From assembly GCA_964440935.1 (NCBI GenBank), contig CAYTTY010000056.1:1-19989 (forward strand): a DNA stretch of 19,989 bases, written 5' to 3'. Source of the stretch: WJJR01 sp964440935 (GTDB taxonomy: Bacteria > Zixibacteria > MSB-5A5 > WJJR01). Under the pieces are notes generated by a model. The model did not search any database. It was not told where the DNA came from and worked only from the letters and a program-made list of their open reading frames with translations. A program made the translations under genes and the position numbers. How positions within the stretch are numbered: the stretch's first letter is position 1; the number at the start of each line of letters is the position of its first letter. This document shows positions 1 through 7,384 of the stretch, piece by piece.

Positions 1-56
1 ACACACGGTGCCTCGCTTCCCCTCAATCGGAAATCTATTCTGACAACCTCTCTAAA
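1..56. repeat. Right end of MITE-like element (family A), cut by the window edge
   Basis: This stretch aligns without gaps to 5551-5606, with about 48 of 56 bases identical. It ends in the family A terminal sequence (AATCGGAAAT...TTCTGACAA...CTCTAAA). The same end recurs in direct or inverted form at 5391, 5575, 5693, 5825, 13445, 17131 and 17297. Only the right end is inside the window, so the element's full size and left end cannot be seen. Confidence 0.75.
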
Positions 57-138
57 AATGAGATGAACACGCTGGGTGGGCGCTTCTTGTCACTGCTGGC
101 AACGAGCTGAGAAAAGGTCCACCCACCATCCGACGGTG

Positions 139-459
139 CTACACCCGTGGCTTCCACAGGTACGTCTTCAAGTCCACACGCCCCGTGGATGTGACTTCCA
201 CCCCTTCGTTGGCGAGCAACGCCCGCTGCAATTCAAATCCCCGGCCTCGTTTCAGCGCAATATTGCCGGCGGCATTGATCACGCGATGCCAAGGCAGGTT
301 GTCGGTCTTCGAGTTCGTATGCAGGACCCGCACGACCTGTCGCGCCGCTCTCGGATTCCCGGCCAGTGTCGCAATCATCCCATAGGTTGCCACACGGCCC
401 TTGGGAATGCGCTTGATTGTCCGACAGACAAGCCAGGTGAATTCGCGGTCAGATGCCAT
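139..459 (-). CDS. Alkyltransferase-like (ATL) DNA lesion-binding protein, MGMT-fold
   Basis: This 106-residue protein has the fold of the C-terminal domain of O6-methylguanine-DNA methyltransferase. The GRVATYG segment (residues 21-27) carries the base-flipping Tyr26, and a PRAARQV segment (36-42) provides the Arg that fills the flipped-base gap. The active-site motif PCHRV is replaced by PWHRV (56-60), so the acceptor cysteine is absent. That substitution is typical of ATL proteins, which bind O6-alkylguanine in DNA without repairing it and pass the lesion to nucleotide excision repair. The family role is known; its action here is inferred. The ATG at 459 is supported by a GGGAGA ribosome site 4 bases upstream. 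The gene stands alone, divergent from the protease gene. Confidence 0.88.
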   Translation of the reverse strand: MASDREFTWLVCRTIKRIPKGRVATYGMIATLAGNPRAARQVVRVLHTNSKTDNLPWHRVINAAGNIALKRGRGFELQRALLANEGVEVTSTGRVDLKTYLWKPRV

Positions 460-750
460 AGCGTCTCCCGCGTAAGCTACGCTCTGGTGCCCGTTAAGGT
501 TGTCCTTTTGTCTCCGACCGTCCCTGGACCAGCGCTCGAACTATGACAAAGTGAAAATGACTACTTGACAATCCCGTCAATATCGCAAGATTACCAGTGG
601 TGCAGGCTCGCTCTACTGCCCGGCTGCCCTGTCAGCCGTACTTCGTTGGTTGCCGGAGACACCCCACGTCGGTGGGTACTCTTCAGAGTGATCAATCCCG
701 TTGTGTCGCCCGGCACACACACACTGCGCTGCTTTGATGAGGAGGTTCCC
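460..750. other. Divergent intergenic region with a TTGAC dyad
   Basis: About 290 bases separate the ATL gene from the protease start at 751. A short inverted repeat, TTGAC-AATCCC-GTCAA, lies at 565-580. Its left arm plus the next base spells a perfect -35 hexamer (TTGACA, 565-570), but I see no convincing -10 at 17 bases. An open frame in phase with the protease runs back to 565. I treat it as non-coding because the signal peptide and ribosome site both place the start at 751. Confidence 0.4.
740..746 (+). promoter_or_regulatory. Ribosome binding site fixing the protease start
   Basis: AGGAGGT lies 4 bases before ATG 751. It chooses this start over the in-frame ATG at 565, which would put 62 residues in front of the signal peptide. 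Confidence 0.85.
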
Positions 751-2481
751 ATGAAGGCGCGATCACTGTCTCTGAACCCGGTGCGTCGCCACGGATTGGT
801 TTGTGCGCTGGGATTCGTGCTGGCGCTAATGTTGTTCGCCGATGCGGGGATGCTGCAAGCACAACAGTATGACTGCGAAGACGATCTGATCGAGGTGATG
901 TTTGCCGCTGAATCGCAGGTCCGTCTCCGCCACGGCACACTCGTCGATCTTCGAACCAAGGCGGTCGAGGCACTCCCCGCGGTGCTCAACGCTCTGGCAT
1001 GGCATGAGTGGATGCGGTTGAGCGAGGTGCCCGAAAACCGCATCGATGAGATGCATGCCGAGTCCGTCGCCCGGTCGGGCCAGGCGGCCTACAACATGAA
1101 CAATGCATATCGGCTGCGAATTCCCAAAGGCAACGATGTGTGGGCCGTCAGCGCGGATCTGGAGGCGCTTCCCAGCATTATCTCCGCGCGTCCGGTGCCG
1201 AAACCGATGCCGTTGCCCCTCCCACCCGACTATGAACCCGGCCAGGGCTATCTGTTTCCGGCGAGTTCAATACCGTGCGGGCTTGACTTCGTTTTCGCCA
1301 ACGGCACACCCGGTGGTGACGGACTGAGCGTGACCATTTGTGATTTGGAGTATAGCTGGAATTACTTCCATGCGGATATTTCCAAAGCGGTTGGTTCGCA
1401 AATCAACAGCAATGTCGCCGACCCGTTCAGCAACACGGATCACGGGACGGCGGTGATTGGTGAACTGGTGGCGGACTGGAATGGATGGGGGAACTCGGGA
1501 GTCTGTCTTGGCGCCAACCTACTGACCTGTGGAACCTACTACGGCTCCCCGACGCCGAGTTGGAATGTCCCGGGCGCCATTCTTCTGGCCACCTCCGTAT
1601 TGAACCCGGGTGACGTTATTCTTCTCGAGCAACAATGGGACTACAATGGCTCTGGTGCCTATATTCCAATCGAATGGTGGTTGAATTACTCACCGGGCGC
1701 GCAGACATACAATAGCGTTTACGCGGCAATCGAGAACGCGATCAATCTGGGGATTAACGTCGTGCAAGCCGGCGGCAACGGCGGCGTTGACCTGGATGCT
1801 CTCACCTGGTACGGTGACAACGGATCGATCATCGTCGGCGCCGGCGGCGCCTATACCGGTGGCACCTACCCCGAAGGGGATATGCAGCGCATCTCGTTTT
1901 CCTGCTACGGCTCTCGTGTGAATCTTCAGGGCTGGGGTGAAGATGTGATCACCACAGGCTATGGCACGCTCTATAATGCAATGGGAGTGAATTACTATTA
2001 TACGAGTTCGTTTTCCGGGACCTCGAGCGCATCACCGATGGTCGCCGGAGCGGTCGCGTCGTGCGTGGGCTACTGGAAGGTCAACATCTCGCCGACACCA
2101 CCGCCGCCGCCTAACCTCCGGACACATCTGGTGGCCACCGGCACACCACAAGTCCTCCCACCGGCCGGGAACATCGGGCCGCGTCCCGATCTGTTCACGG
2201 CACTTACTACCTTGACGCCACCGTGCTCCTGTCCGCATCAATCCGACTTCGACACCAGTGGGTTCCATGACGCGGTCGATTTGAATGCGCTGATCAATAT
2301 CGTGTTCTTCAATGGCACGGACATCCAGGATTCGCAGTGCCCTGCCTTTCGGAGTGACTTCAATTGTGACGGAGTCCCGGATGCGGTCGATCTCAACGAT
2401 TTGATCAATTTCCTGTTTTTTAACGGGCCGTTGCCATGTGATCCGTGTCTGTGTTCACCGTATCCGACGAATTGTCCGTAG
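751..2481 (+). CDS. Secreted subtilisin-family (S8) serine protease with dockerin-like C-terminus
   Basis: This 576-residue protein starts with a signal peptide: basic start, hydrophobic run at about 17-32, likely cleavage after LQA near residue 37. The peptidase S8 catalytic residues are visible: Asp198 in VTICDLE, His231 in NTDHGTAV, oxyanion Asn343 in QAGGNGG and nucleophile Ser425 in SFSGTSSASP. Residues 40-170 look like a propeptide or accessory region. A Pro-rich linker (PTPPPPP, near 448) leads to a tail at about 492-566 with two Ca-loop-like repeats (SDFDTSGFHDAVDLNALI and SDFNCDGVPDAVDLNDLI), each followed by an FFNG motif and framed by CxC and CDPC. The tail is nearly the same as that of the next gene. 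It resembles type I dockerin duplicated EF-like loops, and its partner is unknown. An extracellular or surface-attached protease is the likely product. Confidence 0.9.
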   Translation: MKARSLSLNPVRRHGLVCALGFVLALMLFADAGMLQAQQYDCEDDLIEVMFAAESQVRLRHGTLVDLRTKAVEALPAVLNALAWHEWMRLSEVPENRIDEMHAESVARSGQAAYNMNNAYRLRIPKGNDVWAVSADLEALPSIISARPVPKPMPLPLPPDYEPGQGYLFPASSIPCGLDFVFANGTPGGDGLSVTICDLEYSWNYFHADISKAVGSQINSNVADPFSNTDHGTAVIGELVADWNGWGNSGVCLGANLLTCGTYYGSPTPSWNVPGAILLATSVLNPGDVILLEQQWDYNGSGAYIPIEWWLNYSPGAQTYNSVYAAIENAINLGINVVQAGGNGGVDLDALTWYGDNGSIIVGAGGAYTGGTYPEGDMQRISFSCYGSRVNLQGWGEDVITTGYGTLYNAMGVNYYYTSSFSGTSSASPMVAGAVASCVGYWKVNISPTPPPPPNLRTHLVATGTPQVLPPAGNIGPRPDLFTALTTLTPPCSCPHQSDFDTSGFHDAVDLNALINIVFFNGTDIQDSQCPAFRSDFNCDGVPDAVDLNDLINFLFFNGPLPCDPCLCSPYPTNCP

Positions 2482-2711
2482 CGGAGTAATCTTACAGTCA
2501 GTGGGGGACGGGGTGTGCGGTCGCTAACGGTGATCGCACATCTTTCAATTGCAACCGCTTACGATCATACGGCACAAGCAAAAAAGCAGCAAAATGGAGG
2601 TTCGAAAGACCGATTTTGCCGTATATTACGGTGACCGGACTGGTACGTTACTGCGGGTCCGTCGACTGGCCAATACATCGTGAATCCACCACCGAAGGAT
2701 CGGAACAACAC

Positions 2712-5375
2712 ATGAGTCTCCGTCACCGTTTCACCATCAGCCTGGCGTTGGGCGTAGTGGGAATTGCTGCCTGGATCGGCTTGTACTCACCCACAACACC
2801 AACAGAAGAATTCTACGTATCTGTCGCCGAACATCTGCAAACCAAGGGCAAGGTTCCCAAGCTCGAACAGCGACCCAACGATTGGTTCTATCAGCAGCGT
2901 GCGTATCCCCATAAGCAGATTCCGAACGCTGCACGATTGGCCGCCTTTGACAAAGCACGCGAGTTGCGCGCGACGGCAGCATCGCAACGGTCATCGAATG
3001 CGATCACGTGGGGGGAAGCCGGTCCCACAAACATCCCCGGACGAATCACCGATATTGCCGTGGCCCCCACTGATATCGATGTCGTGTATGCGGGCTCGGC
3101 CGCCGGAGGCGTGTTCAAGTCGAGTGATGGGGGCGGAACATGGACGGCGGTCTTCGATGATGTCGGCACCCAGTCCATCGGCGCGATGGCCATTCACCCG
3201 ACCGACCCGAATATCCTGTACGTTGGGACAGGCGAAGCGAACACGGCCGGCGATTCATACGAAGGCGCCGGCATGTACAAATCCACTGATGCGGGCGCCA
3301 GCTGGTCGCACATCGGACTGCCGAACAGCTATCACATTGGCCGCGTCGTGATCGACCCACTGCGTCCGGACACCATTTATGCCGCCGTGCTGGGACGGCT
3401 GTTTGGTACGAATCCCGAGCGCGGGGTGTATCGCTCGGAAGATGGCGGTACGACCTGGAATCAGTTGCTGTATGTGAACGATTCGACCGGCTGCGTTGAT
3501 TTGGTGTACGATCCGGTGTCTGGACGAATTCTCGCCGCCATGTGGGAGCGTTGGCGAAATCCACGTGAACGACGCGTCGGCGGGTTCGCGAGCGGTATCT
3601 TGCGGAGCGAGGACTTCGGCGCAACGTGGGAGCGCCTGGATGATGACAATGGCCTTCCGGCACCCTCATTCGACGGCGGCCGTATCGGTCTGTCGCGGGA
3701 TCCCTCTTCGGGCATCACCTACGCCGTCTTCGTTGACCATCCCGGCAATCTGGTTGGTGTATTCTGGACCGGCAATGGCGGTGACAGTTGGTCCGCGACG
3801 AGCACATCGGGAATTGAGAGCATTACCGGCGGATTCGGCTGGTACTTCGGACAGATTCGCGTCACGCCAGGCGATCCGACCGAAGTGTATTTGCTCGGTG
3901 TACCTTTATACAAATCAACGGATGCCGGAGCATCGTGGTTTCGGATCGCGCAGAGCACCCACGTCGATCACCACGCCATGTACATCGACCCGGCCAACAC
4001 CAATAACATCTACCTCGGCTGCGACGGAGGTATGAATTTCTCCGACGACGGTGGCGGAACGTGGACAACGTTCTTCAATATGCACAACACGCAGTTCTAC
4101 GCGATTACCGTCGACGAAGCCAATTCGTCACGGATCGCAGGTGGAACACAAGATAATGGGACGATGATCACGTCGGGCCCTCCAGGCGGTTATTTACACA
4201 TCTTCGGAGGCGATGGGTTCTACACGTTGATCGACTATCTTGATCCGAATACGATCTATGCCGAGTACCAATGGGGCAATTTGTACAAGTCAACCGACGG
4301 CGGTTCGTCATTCAATTGGGCAATGAACGGCATTGATTACGGTGCCGACCGCCACAACTGGAATACGCCGGTCGCCATGGACCCCAAAGACCCCGCGGTT
4401 CTCTACTACGGCTCCAATCGCGTCTGGCAGACCACCGACGGCGCCGACAATTGGAATGTTATCAGCGGTGATTTGACCGATGGCGACGATCCCGGCAATC
4501 TGACGTTCGGCACGATCACCACGATCGACGTGGCGCGCACTGACGGCGACGTCATCTATATTGGGACAGACGACGCCAACGTTTGGGTCACGCAGAACGG
4601 AGGCGGTTCATGGACACGCATCGATGCCACGCTGCCTGAGCGCTGGGTGACACGCGTCGCGGTCGACCCGTACGATGCCGGTACTGCCATCGTCACCTTC
4701 TCTGGTTACAAGGAAGGCTCCCCGATACCACACATCTACCGAACGACCAATTACGGCGCAACGTGGTCGAGCCTGCAGGGCGACCTGATGGACGCACCAA
4801 TCAACGATGTGATCATCGACCCGCATGATCCACTCGCGCTGTATGTCGGGACCGATTTTGGTGTGTTCCTGACTGCTAATCTCGGGACCAATTGGACATT
4901 GCTCGACGATAGCATGCCGATCTCGCCGATTCATGACCTGGCATATCATGTTCAGGATCGTCGCTTGATCGCCGGTACACATGGGCGGTCGATGTACGCG
5001 GCGACCATTCCCTGTCCCGGCAGCACCGACACGGATGGTGATGGGTTCAATGATGCGTGCGACAATTGCCCCGGTGTGTTCAATGCCGATCAGGCCGATT
5101 CGAATCGCGACTATGTGGGCGACGCGTGTGATGAGCCCCCCTGCCTGTGTGAGTTCCAGGCGGATGGCAACGGCGACGGTGTCTACGATGCGATAGACCT
5201 CAATTCGTTGATCGAGGCAGTGTTCTTCAATGGGCCGAACCCACAGGATGCAACCTGCCCGCTATTTCGGTTTGACTTGGACTGTGATAGCAGCACGGAT
5301 GCCGTTGATCTTAACTTGATCATCAATCTGTTGTTCTTCAACGGCCCCGGCCCCTGCGACCCGTGTACGCTGTAG
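2712..5375 (+). CDS. Secreted Asp-box (BNR/sortilin-like) repeat protein with TSP3-like linker and dockerin-like tail
   Basis: This 887-residue protein begins with a signal or anchor segment (hydrophobic run at about 8-25). Twelve Asp-box motifs (S/T-x-D-x-G-x-T/S-W) can be read between residues 137 and 728, for example SSDGGGTW (137), STDAGASW (191 and 402), SDDGGGTW (444) and TTNYGATW (678). This implies one or two beta-propellers of the sortilin/VPS10 or BNR type. Two stretches of DPxDPxxLYVGT between boxes are also typical. Residues 772-807 read DTDGDGFNDACDNCPG..., a thrombospondin type 3-like Ca-binding linker. Residues 814-884 repeat the dockerin-like tail of the upstream protease. Asp-boxes are structural, so sialidase activity should not be assumed. 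ATG 2712 is chosen because it begins the signal sequence; the frame opens earlier, at 2616. There is no strong ribosome site. Confidence 0.87.
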   Translation: MSLRHRFTISLALGVVGIAAWIGLYSPTTPTEEFYVSVAEHLQTKGKVPKLEQRPNDWFYQQRAYPHKQIPNAARLAAFDKARELRATAASQRSSNAITWGEAGPTNIPGRITDIAVAPTDIDVVYAGSAAGGVFKSSDGGGTWTAVFDDVGTQSIGAMAIHPTDPNILYVGTGEANTAGDSYEGAGMYKSTDAGASWSHIGLPNSYHIGRVVIDPLRPDTIYAAVLGRLFGTNPERGVYRSEDGGTTWNQLLYVNDSTGCVDLVYDPVSGRILAAMWERWRNPRERRVGGFASGILRSEDFGATWERLDDDNGLPAPSFDGGRIGLSRDPSSGITYAVFVDHPGNLVGVFWTGNGGDSWSATSTSGIESITGGFGWYFGQIRVTPGDPTEVYLLGVPLYKSTDAGASWFRIAQSTHVDHHAMYIDPANTNNIYLGCDGGMNFSDDGGGTWTTFFNMHNTQFYAITVDEANSSRIAGGTQDNGTMITSGPPGGYLHIFGGDGFYTLIDYLDPNTIYAEYQWGNLYKSTDGGSSFNWAMNGIDYGADRHNWNTPVAMDPKDPAVLYYGSNRVWQTTDGADNWNVISGDLTDGDDPGNLTFGTITTIDVARTDGDVIYIGTDDANVWVTQNGGGSWTRIDATLPERWVTRVAVDPYDAGTAIVTFSGYKEGSPIPHIYRTTNYGATWSSLQGDLMDAPINDVIIDPHDPLALYVGTDFGVFLTANLGTNWTLLDDSMPISPIHDLAYHVQDRRLIAGTHGRSMYAATIPCPGSTDTDGDGFNDACDNCPGVFNADQADSNRDYVGDACDEPPCLCEFQADGNGDGVYDAIDLNSLIEAVFFNGPNPQDATCPLFRFDLDCDSSTDAVDLNLIINLLFFNGPGPCDPCTL

Positions 5376-5390
5376 TTGGAGCGATGGTGA

Positions 5391-5606
5391 GAGCGATTGT
5401 CATAAATCTTGTCCGTTTGGATCAGGGTGCCACGGGCCTCTTGTGGTGAGTCCGCCGTGGCGGATCGAACCATCAGGCCCACGTGGCCGCGTCTGCACAA
5501 TCCCCGGTTCACGGGCCTCAAGGCCCGTGGCACCCAAATGTCATCATGAAACACACCGTGCCTCACTTCTTCTCAATCGGAAATTTATTCTGACAATCCC
5601 TATAAA
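5391..5606. mobile_element. MITE-like element, family A, copy 2 (about 216 bp)
   Basis: The left end GAGCGATTGTCATAAA...GTCCGTTTGG (5391-5420) is the imperfect inverted copy of the right end AATCGGAAAT...TTCTGACAATCCC...AAA (5575-5606). The cargo contains a 15-base perfect inverted repeat, with GGGTGCCACGGGCCT at 5425-5439 pairing with 5521-5535. A competing local hairpin, CACGGGCCT-CA-AGGCCCGTG, sits at 5510-5529. No transposase is encoded, so movement would need a transposase supplied from elsewhere. Confidence 0.65.
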
Positions 5607-5621
5607 CAAGTCAGCCCGGTT

Positions 5622-5686
5622 GTCAGGAGCCCGGCGCAATAACGGGCTCGCCATTGCAAGCGGCTGTGACACGCCGTGCTCCTGAC
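5622..5686. repeat. GTCAGGAGC...GCTCCTGAC palindromic element, copy 1
   Basis: A 65-base unit bounded by the perfect 9-base inverted ends GTCAGGAGC (5622-5630) and GCTCCTGAC (5678-5686). Its right half (GACACGC-x-GTGCTCCTGACCTGC, then CTATAG a few bases later) matches the unit at 13359-13425. Confidence 0.7.
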
Positions 5687-5692
5687 CTGCGA

Positions 5693-5856
5693 CTATAGCG
5701 GTTGTCAGAATAACTGTCCGATTCCAGAGTGCCGTCACGCGCCCTCGCGTGACGGCTATCTGCTTCCCGGACAAGGCGTCACCCGAGGGCGGGTGACGCC
5801 ACACATGACCACCGTGTTGGCTTCAAACGGACAATACTTCTGACAATCGCTCTAAA
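5693..5856. mobile_element. MITE-like element, family A, copy 3 (about 164 bp)
   Basis: The left end TATAGCGGTTGTCAGAATAA...GTCCGATT (from 5694) is inverted relative to the right end AAACGGACAATACTTCTGAC...CTCTAAA (5825-5856). The cargo is two perfect hairpins: CCGTCACGCG-CCCT-CGCGTGACGG (5732-5755) and GGCGTCACCCG-AGGG-CGGGTGACGCC (5775-5800). The same pair of hairpins occurs without family A ends at 10715-10787. Confidence 0.65.
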
Positions 5857-5937
5857 CGGAGCATGTTGCTTCAGCGAAACCGAATCGGAGTAAAGACTGG
5901 TCTGCGGCTGATTGGTCTTCGAGATCCATATTCCTCG

Positions 5938-6000
5938 GCGTCGGCTTGATCCGACACCCATCACCGCCCGGGCTTGTTACCAACCCGGGCGACCGGTATA
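5938..6000 (-). repeat. Double-hairpin repeat (family B), copy downstream of the ZIP gene
   Basis: Hairpin 1 is GTCGG-CTTGAT-CCGAC (5940-5955). Hairpin 2 has CGCCCGGG and CCCGGGCG arms within 5965-5991. The copy at 6837-6901 has the same two stems and the same ATCxCCGCCCGG connector, with different loop bases. On the minus strand this copy follows the ZIP stop codon in frame and encodes PGGDGCRI, identical to the tail of the hemerythrin-like protein. Confidence 0.75.
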
Positions 6001-6016
6001 CATCTCGTCGGATTTC

Positions 6017-6745
6017 CTACAATACGTGCTGCAACACGATCATCGCCGCGATGGACAATGCCACGATTGCTCCAACCACTTGTGGGCTGGTGTCATTAAC
6101 GGCATCAGGCACCATCTCAGAGAATACCATCCAAATCATTGCACCAGCGGCAATCCCCAGGCCGACCGGCAAGATCTCTCTGAAGGTCGTCACGAATAGG
6201 TATGCGGGAATGGCCATGAGGGGTTGGGGTAAACTTGAGAAGACACTCCATGCCACTGCCTGTGACACAGACGCACCGCGAGGCACGATTACCAGACTAA
6301 TGGCCAGTCCCTCGGGGATGTTGTGAATGGCGATCGCCGTCGTGATGAGAACGCCGAGCCCCTCGCTGCCACCAAACGAGACACCAACACCGACCCCCTC
6401 CGAGAAGGAATGCAGGGTCATTGCGCCGACAATGATCAGTGCTTTTAGAGCGTTAGCGCCCCGCAGTTCTCCGATCCTGAATTCGTCGCGCCCCTTGAGA
6501 GCGCGCCGCGCGAGGAGAATGAACGCCAGACCGATGACGATTCCTGCGATGGTGCGCGCAAGGCTGTATTGCAGGCTATCTGTGATCAATCCATGGCTGG
6601 CGCCCAACATCAGCCCCGCCGCAATACCATTGGCAATGCCCAGCCAACGCCGGGATAATTCCTTCACGAAAAATAAGGGCAGTGCGCCAAGGCCCGTGGC
6701 AATCGCTGTTACCATCGCGGCCACAAGTACAGTCCAGACGGTCAT
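6017..6745 (-). CDS. ZIP-family divalent metal transporter
   Basis: This 242-residue membrane protein has about eight hydrophobic segments. The ZIP metal-site motifs are present: LHSFSEG (His112, Glu116) in TM4 and HNIPEG (His141, Asn142, Glu145) in TM5. Glu210 lies in a later helix (MVFSEMVPDA). A polar loop at about 82-95 (RALKGRDEFR) separates the two halves. ZIP proteins import Zn, Fe, Mn or other divalent ions into the cytoplasm; the substrate here is unknown. A ribosome site, TAAGGTGG, lies just before ATG 6745. The gene is last in the minus-strand cluster, 62 bases after the hemerythrin-like gene. Its TAG stop is followed in frame by 54 sense codons that include a family B repeat. Confidence 0.9.
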   Translation of the reverse strand: MTVWTVLVAAMVTAIATGLGALPLFFVKELSRRWLGIANGIAAGLMLGASHGLITDSLQYSLARTIAGIVIGLAFILLARRALKGRDEFRIGELRGANALKALIIVGAMTLHSFSEGVGVGVSFGGSEGLGVLITTAIAIHNIPEGLAISLVIVPRGASVSQAVAWSVFSSLPQPLMAIPAYLFVTTFREILPVGLGIAAGAMIWMVFSEMVPDAVNDTSPQVVGAIVALSIAAMIVLQHVL

Positions 6746-6807
6746 GCCACCTTACAACCAGTGATCCAGACCGTCGTCGACCGGCCTGGTGATCACGATC
6801 GCCGTGC

Positions 6808-7368
6808 TCAATCGCTTTCCAATTTGGGGTTAGCAGGTGTCGGGCTGATCCGACAACCATCGCCGCCCGGAATCACCACCGAGCCGGGCGGCTCGGCGTA
6901 TAGGGCAGCACCGATCCGCGCAATCTCATCATCTGTCAACGCCGCTTCGATCTTGGGAAACAACTCCCGTTCCTCGAAGCGAACGTGAGCCTCCAGCCGA
7001 TCGGTGAGTTCGGTCAGCGCAGGAATTAGATCGTCGTTCCGGGATGCGGCTTGGCCAACGATACCCACGAGACGGTGCAGAGAAATGTGATCCGTGAGCA
7101 ATCGCAGCACATCGGGGTCGTCTGCCGGAGCGTGATTGAGGTACAGTGGCAGGACAACTTCCTCTTCGTGACGGAAATGCGGCAGTAGATTATCACGATG
7201 AAAATCGACAAACTCATGGGCCGTCCGTACCAAGCGCTCATCGGGGGCGTTCTCGGCAATATGTCGGCGTGTTAACACCACGCTTGTCAGCGCATGATGA
7301 TGTTCCCAACTGAGTGGATGCAGGTTTTTGTTTCGTTTCATTGCAATGTCCGTGTGCGGCAGGCGCAT
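6808..7368 (-). CDS. Hemerythrin-like HHE-domain protein with a repeat-derived C-terminus
   Basis: This 186-residue helical-bundle protein carries the ligand pattern of hemerythrin HHE domains: HHH (23-25), His57, HxxHEEE (64-70), DHxxxH (93-98) and HVRFEE (128-133). Such proteins bind a di-iron centre and are linked to O2 or NO sensing, iron handling or Fe-S repair; the exact role here is unknown. Residues 156-177 (around PPGSVVIPGGDGCRI) are encoded by a double-hairpin repeat (6837-6901) also found at 5938-6000, so the natural end of the domain is probably near residue 155. Two starts are possible: ATG 7368 with a weak AGG upstream, or ATG 7341, which begins closer to the domain (KNLHPLSWEHHHAL). 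The gene lies 16 bases after the permease gene stop. Confidence 0.85.
   Translation of the reverse strand: MRLPHTDIAMKRNKNLHPLSWEHHHALTSVVLTRRHIAENAPDERLVRTAHEFVDFHRDNLLPHFRHEEEVVLPLYLNHAPADDPDVLRLLTDHISLHRLVGIVGQAASRNDDLIPALTELTDRLEAHVRFEERELFPKIEAALTDDEIARIGAALYAEPPGSVVIPGGDGCRISPTPANPKLESD
6837..6901 (-). repeat. Double-hairpin repeat (family B), copy inside the hemerythrin-like gene
   Basis: Hairpin 1 is GTCGG-GCTGAT-CCGAC (6839-6854). Hairpin 2 has arms CGCCCGG (6864-6870) and CCGGGCG (6884-6890). Stems and connector match the 5938-6000 copy while the loops differ. This copy is read through as the last coding part of the hemerythrin-like gene. Confidence 0.75.
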
Positions 7369-7384
7369 GGTGCCTGCACATCAA

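Larger units (their letters stand above)
5376..6016. other. Gene-free stretch filled with mosaic palindromic repeats
   Basis: About 640 bases between the Asp-box gene and the ZIP gene hold no believable gene. They contain two complete family A elements, a GTCAGGAGC element between them, a two-hairpin module, and one copy of the double-hairpin repeat found in the hemerythrin-like gene. Short open frames here are made of repeat sequence. Confidence 0.75.

Noticed and set aside
565..593. Sigma-70 style promoter starting with TTGACA
   Set aside because: The -35 is perfect, but no acceptable -10 sits at 16-18 bases, so it is recorded only as a dyad.
565..750. N-terminal extension of the protease frame back to 565
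   Set aside because: AGGAGGT before ATG 751 and a normal signal peptide starting there make the upstream 62 codons unlikely to be translated.
5376..6016. Possible CRISPR array because of many repeats
   Set aside because: The repeats differ in length and family, are mostly inverted, and have no regular spacer period; no cas gene is present.
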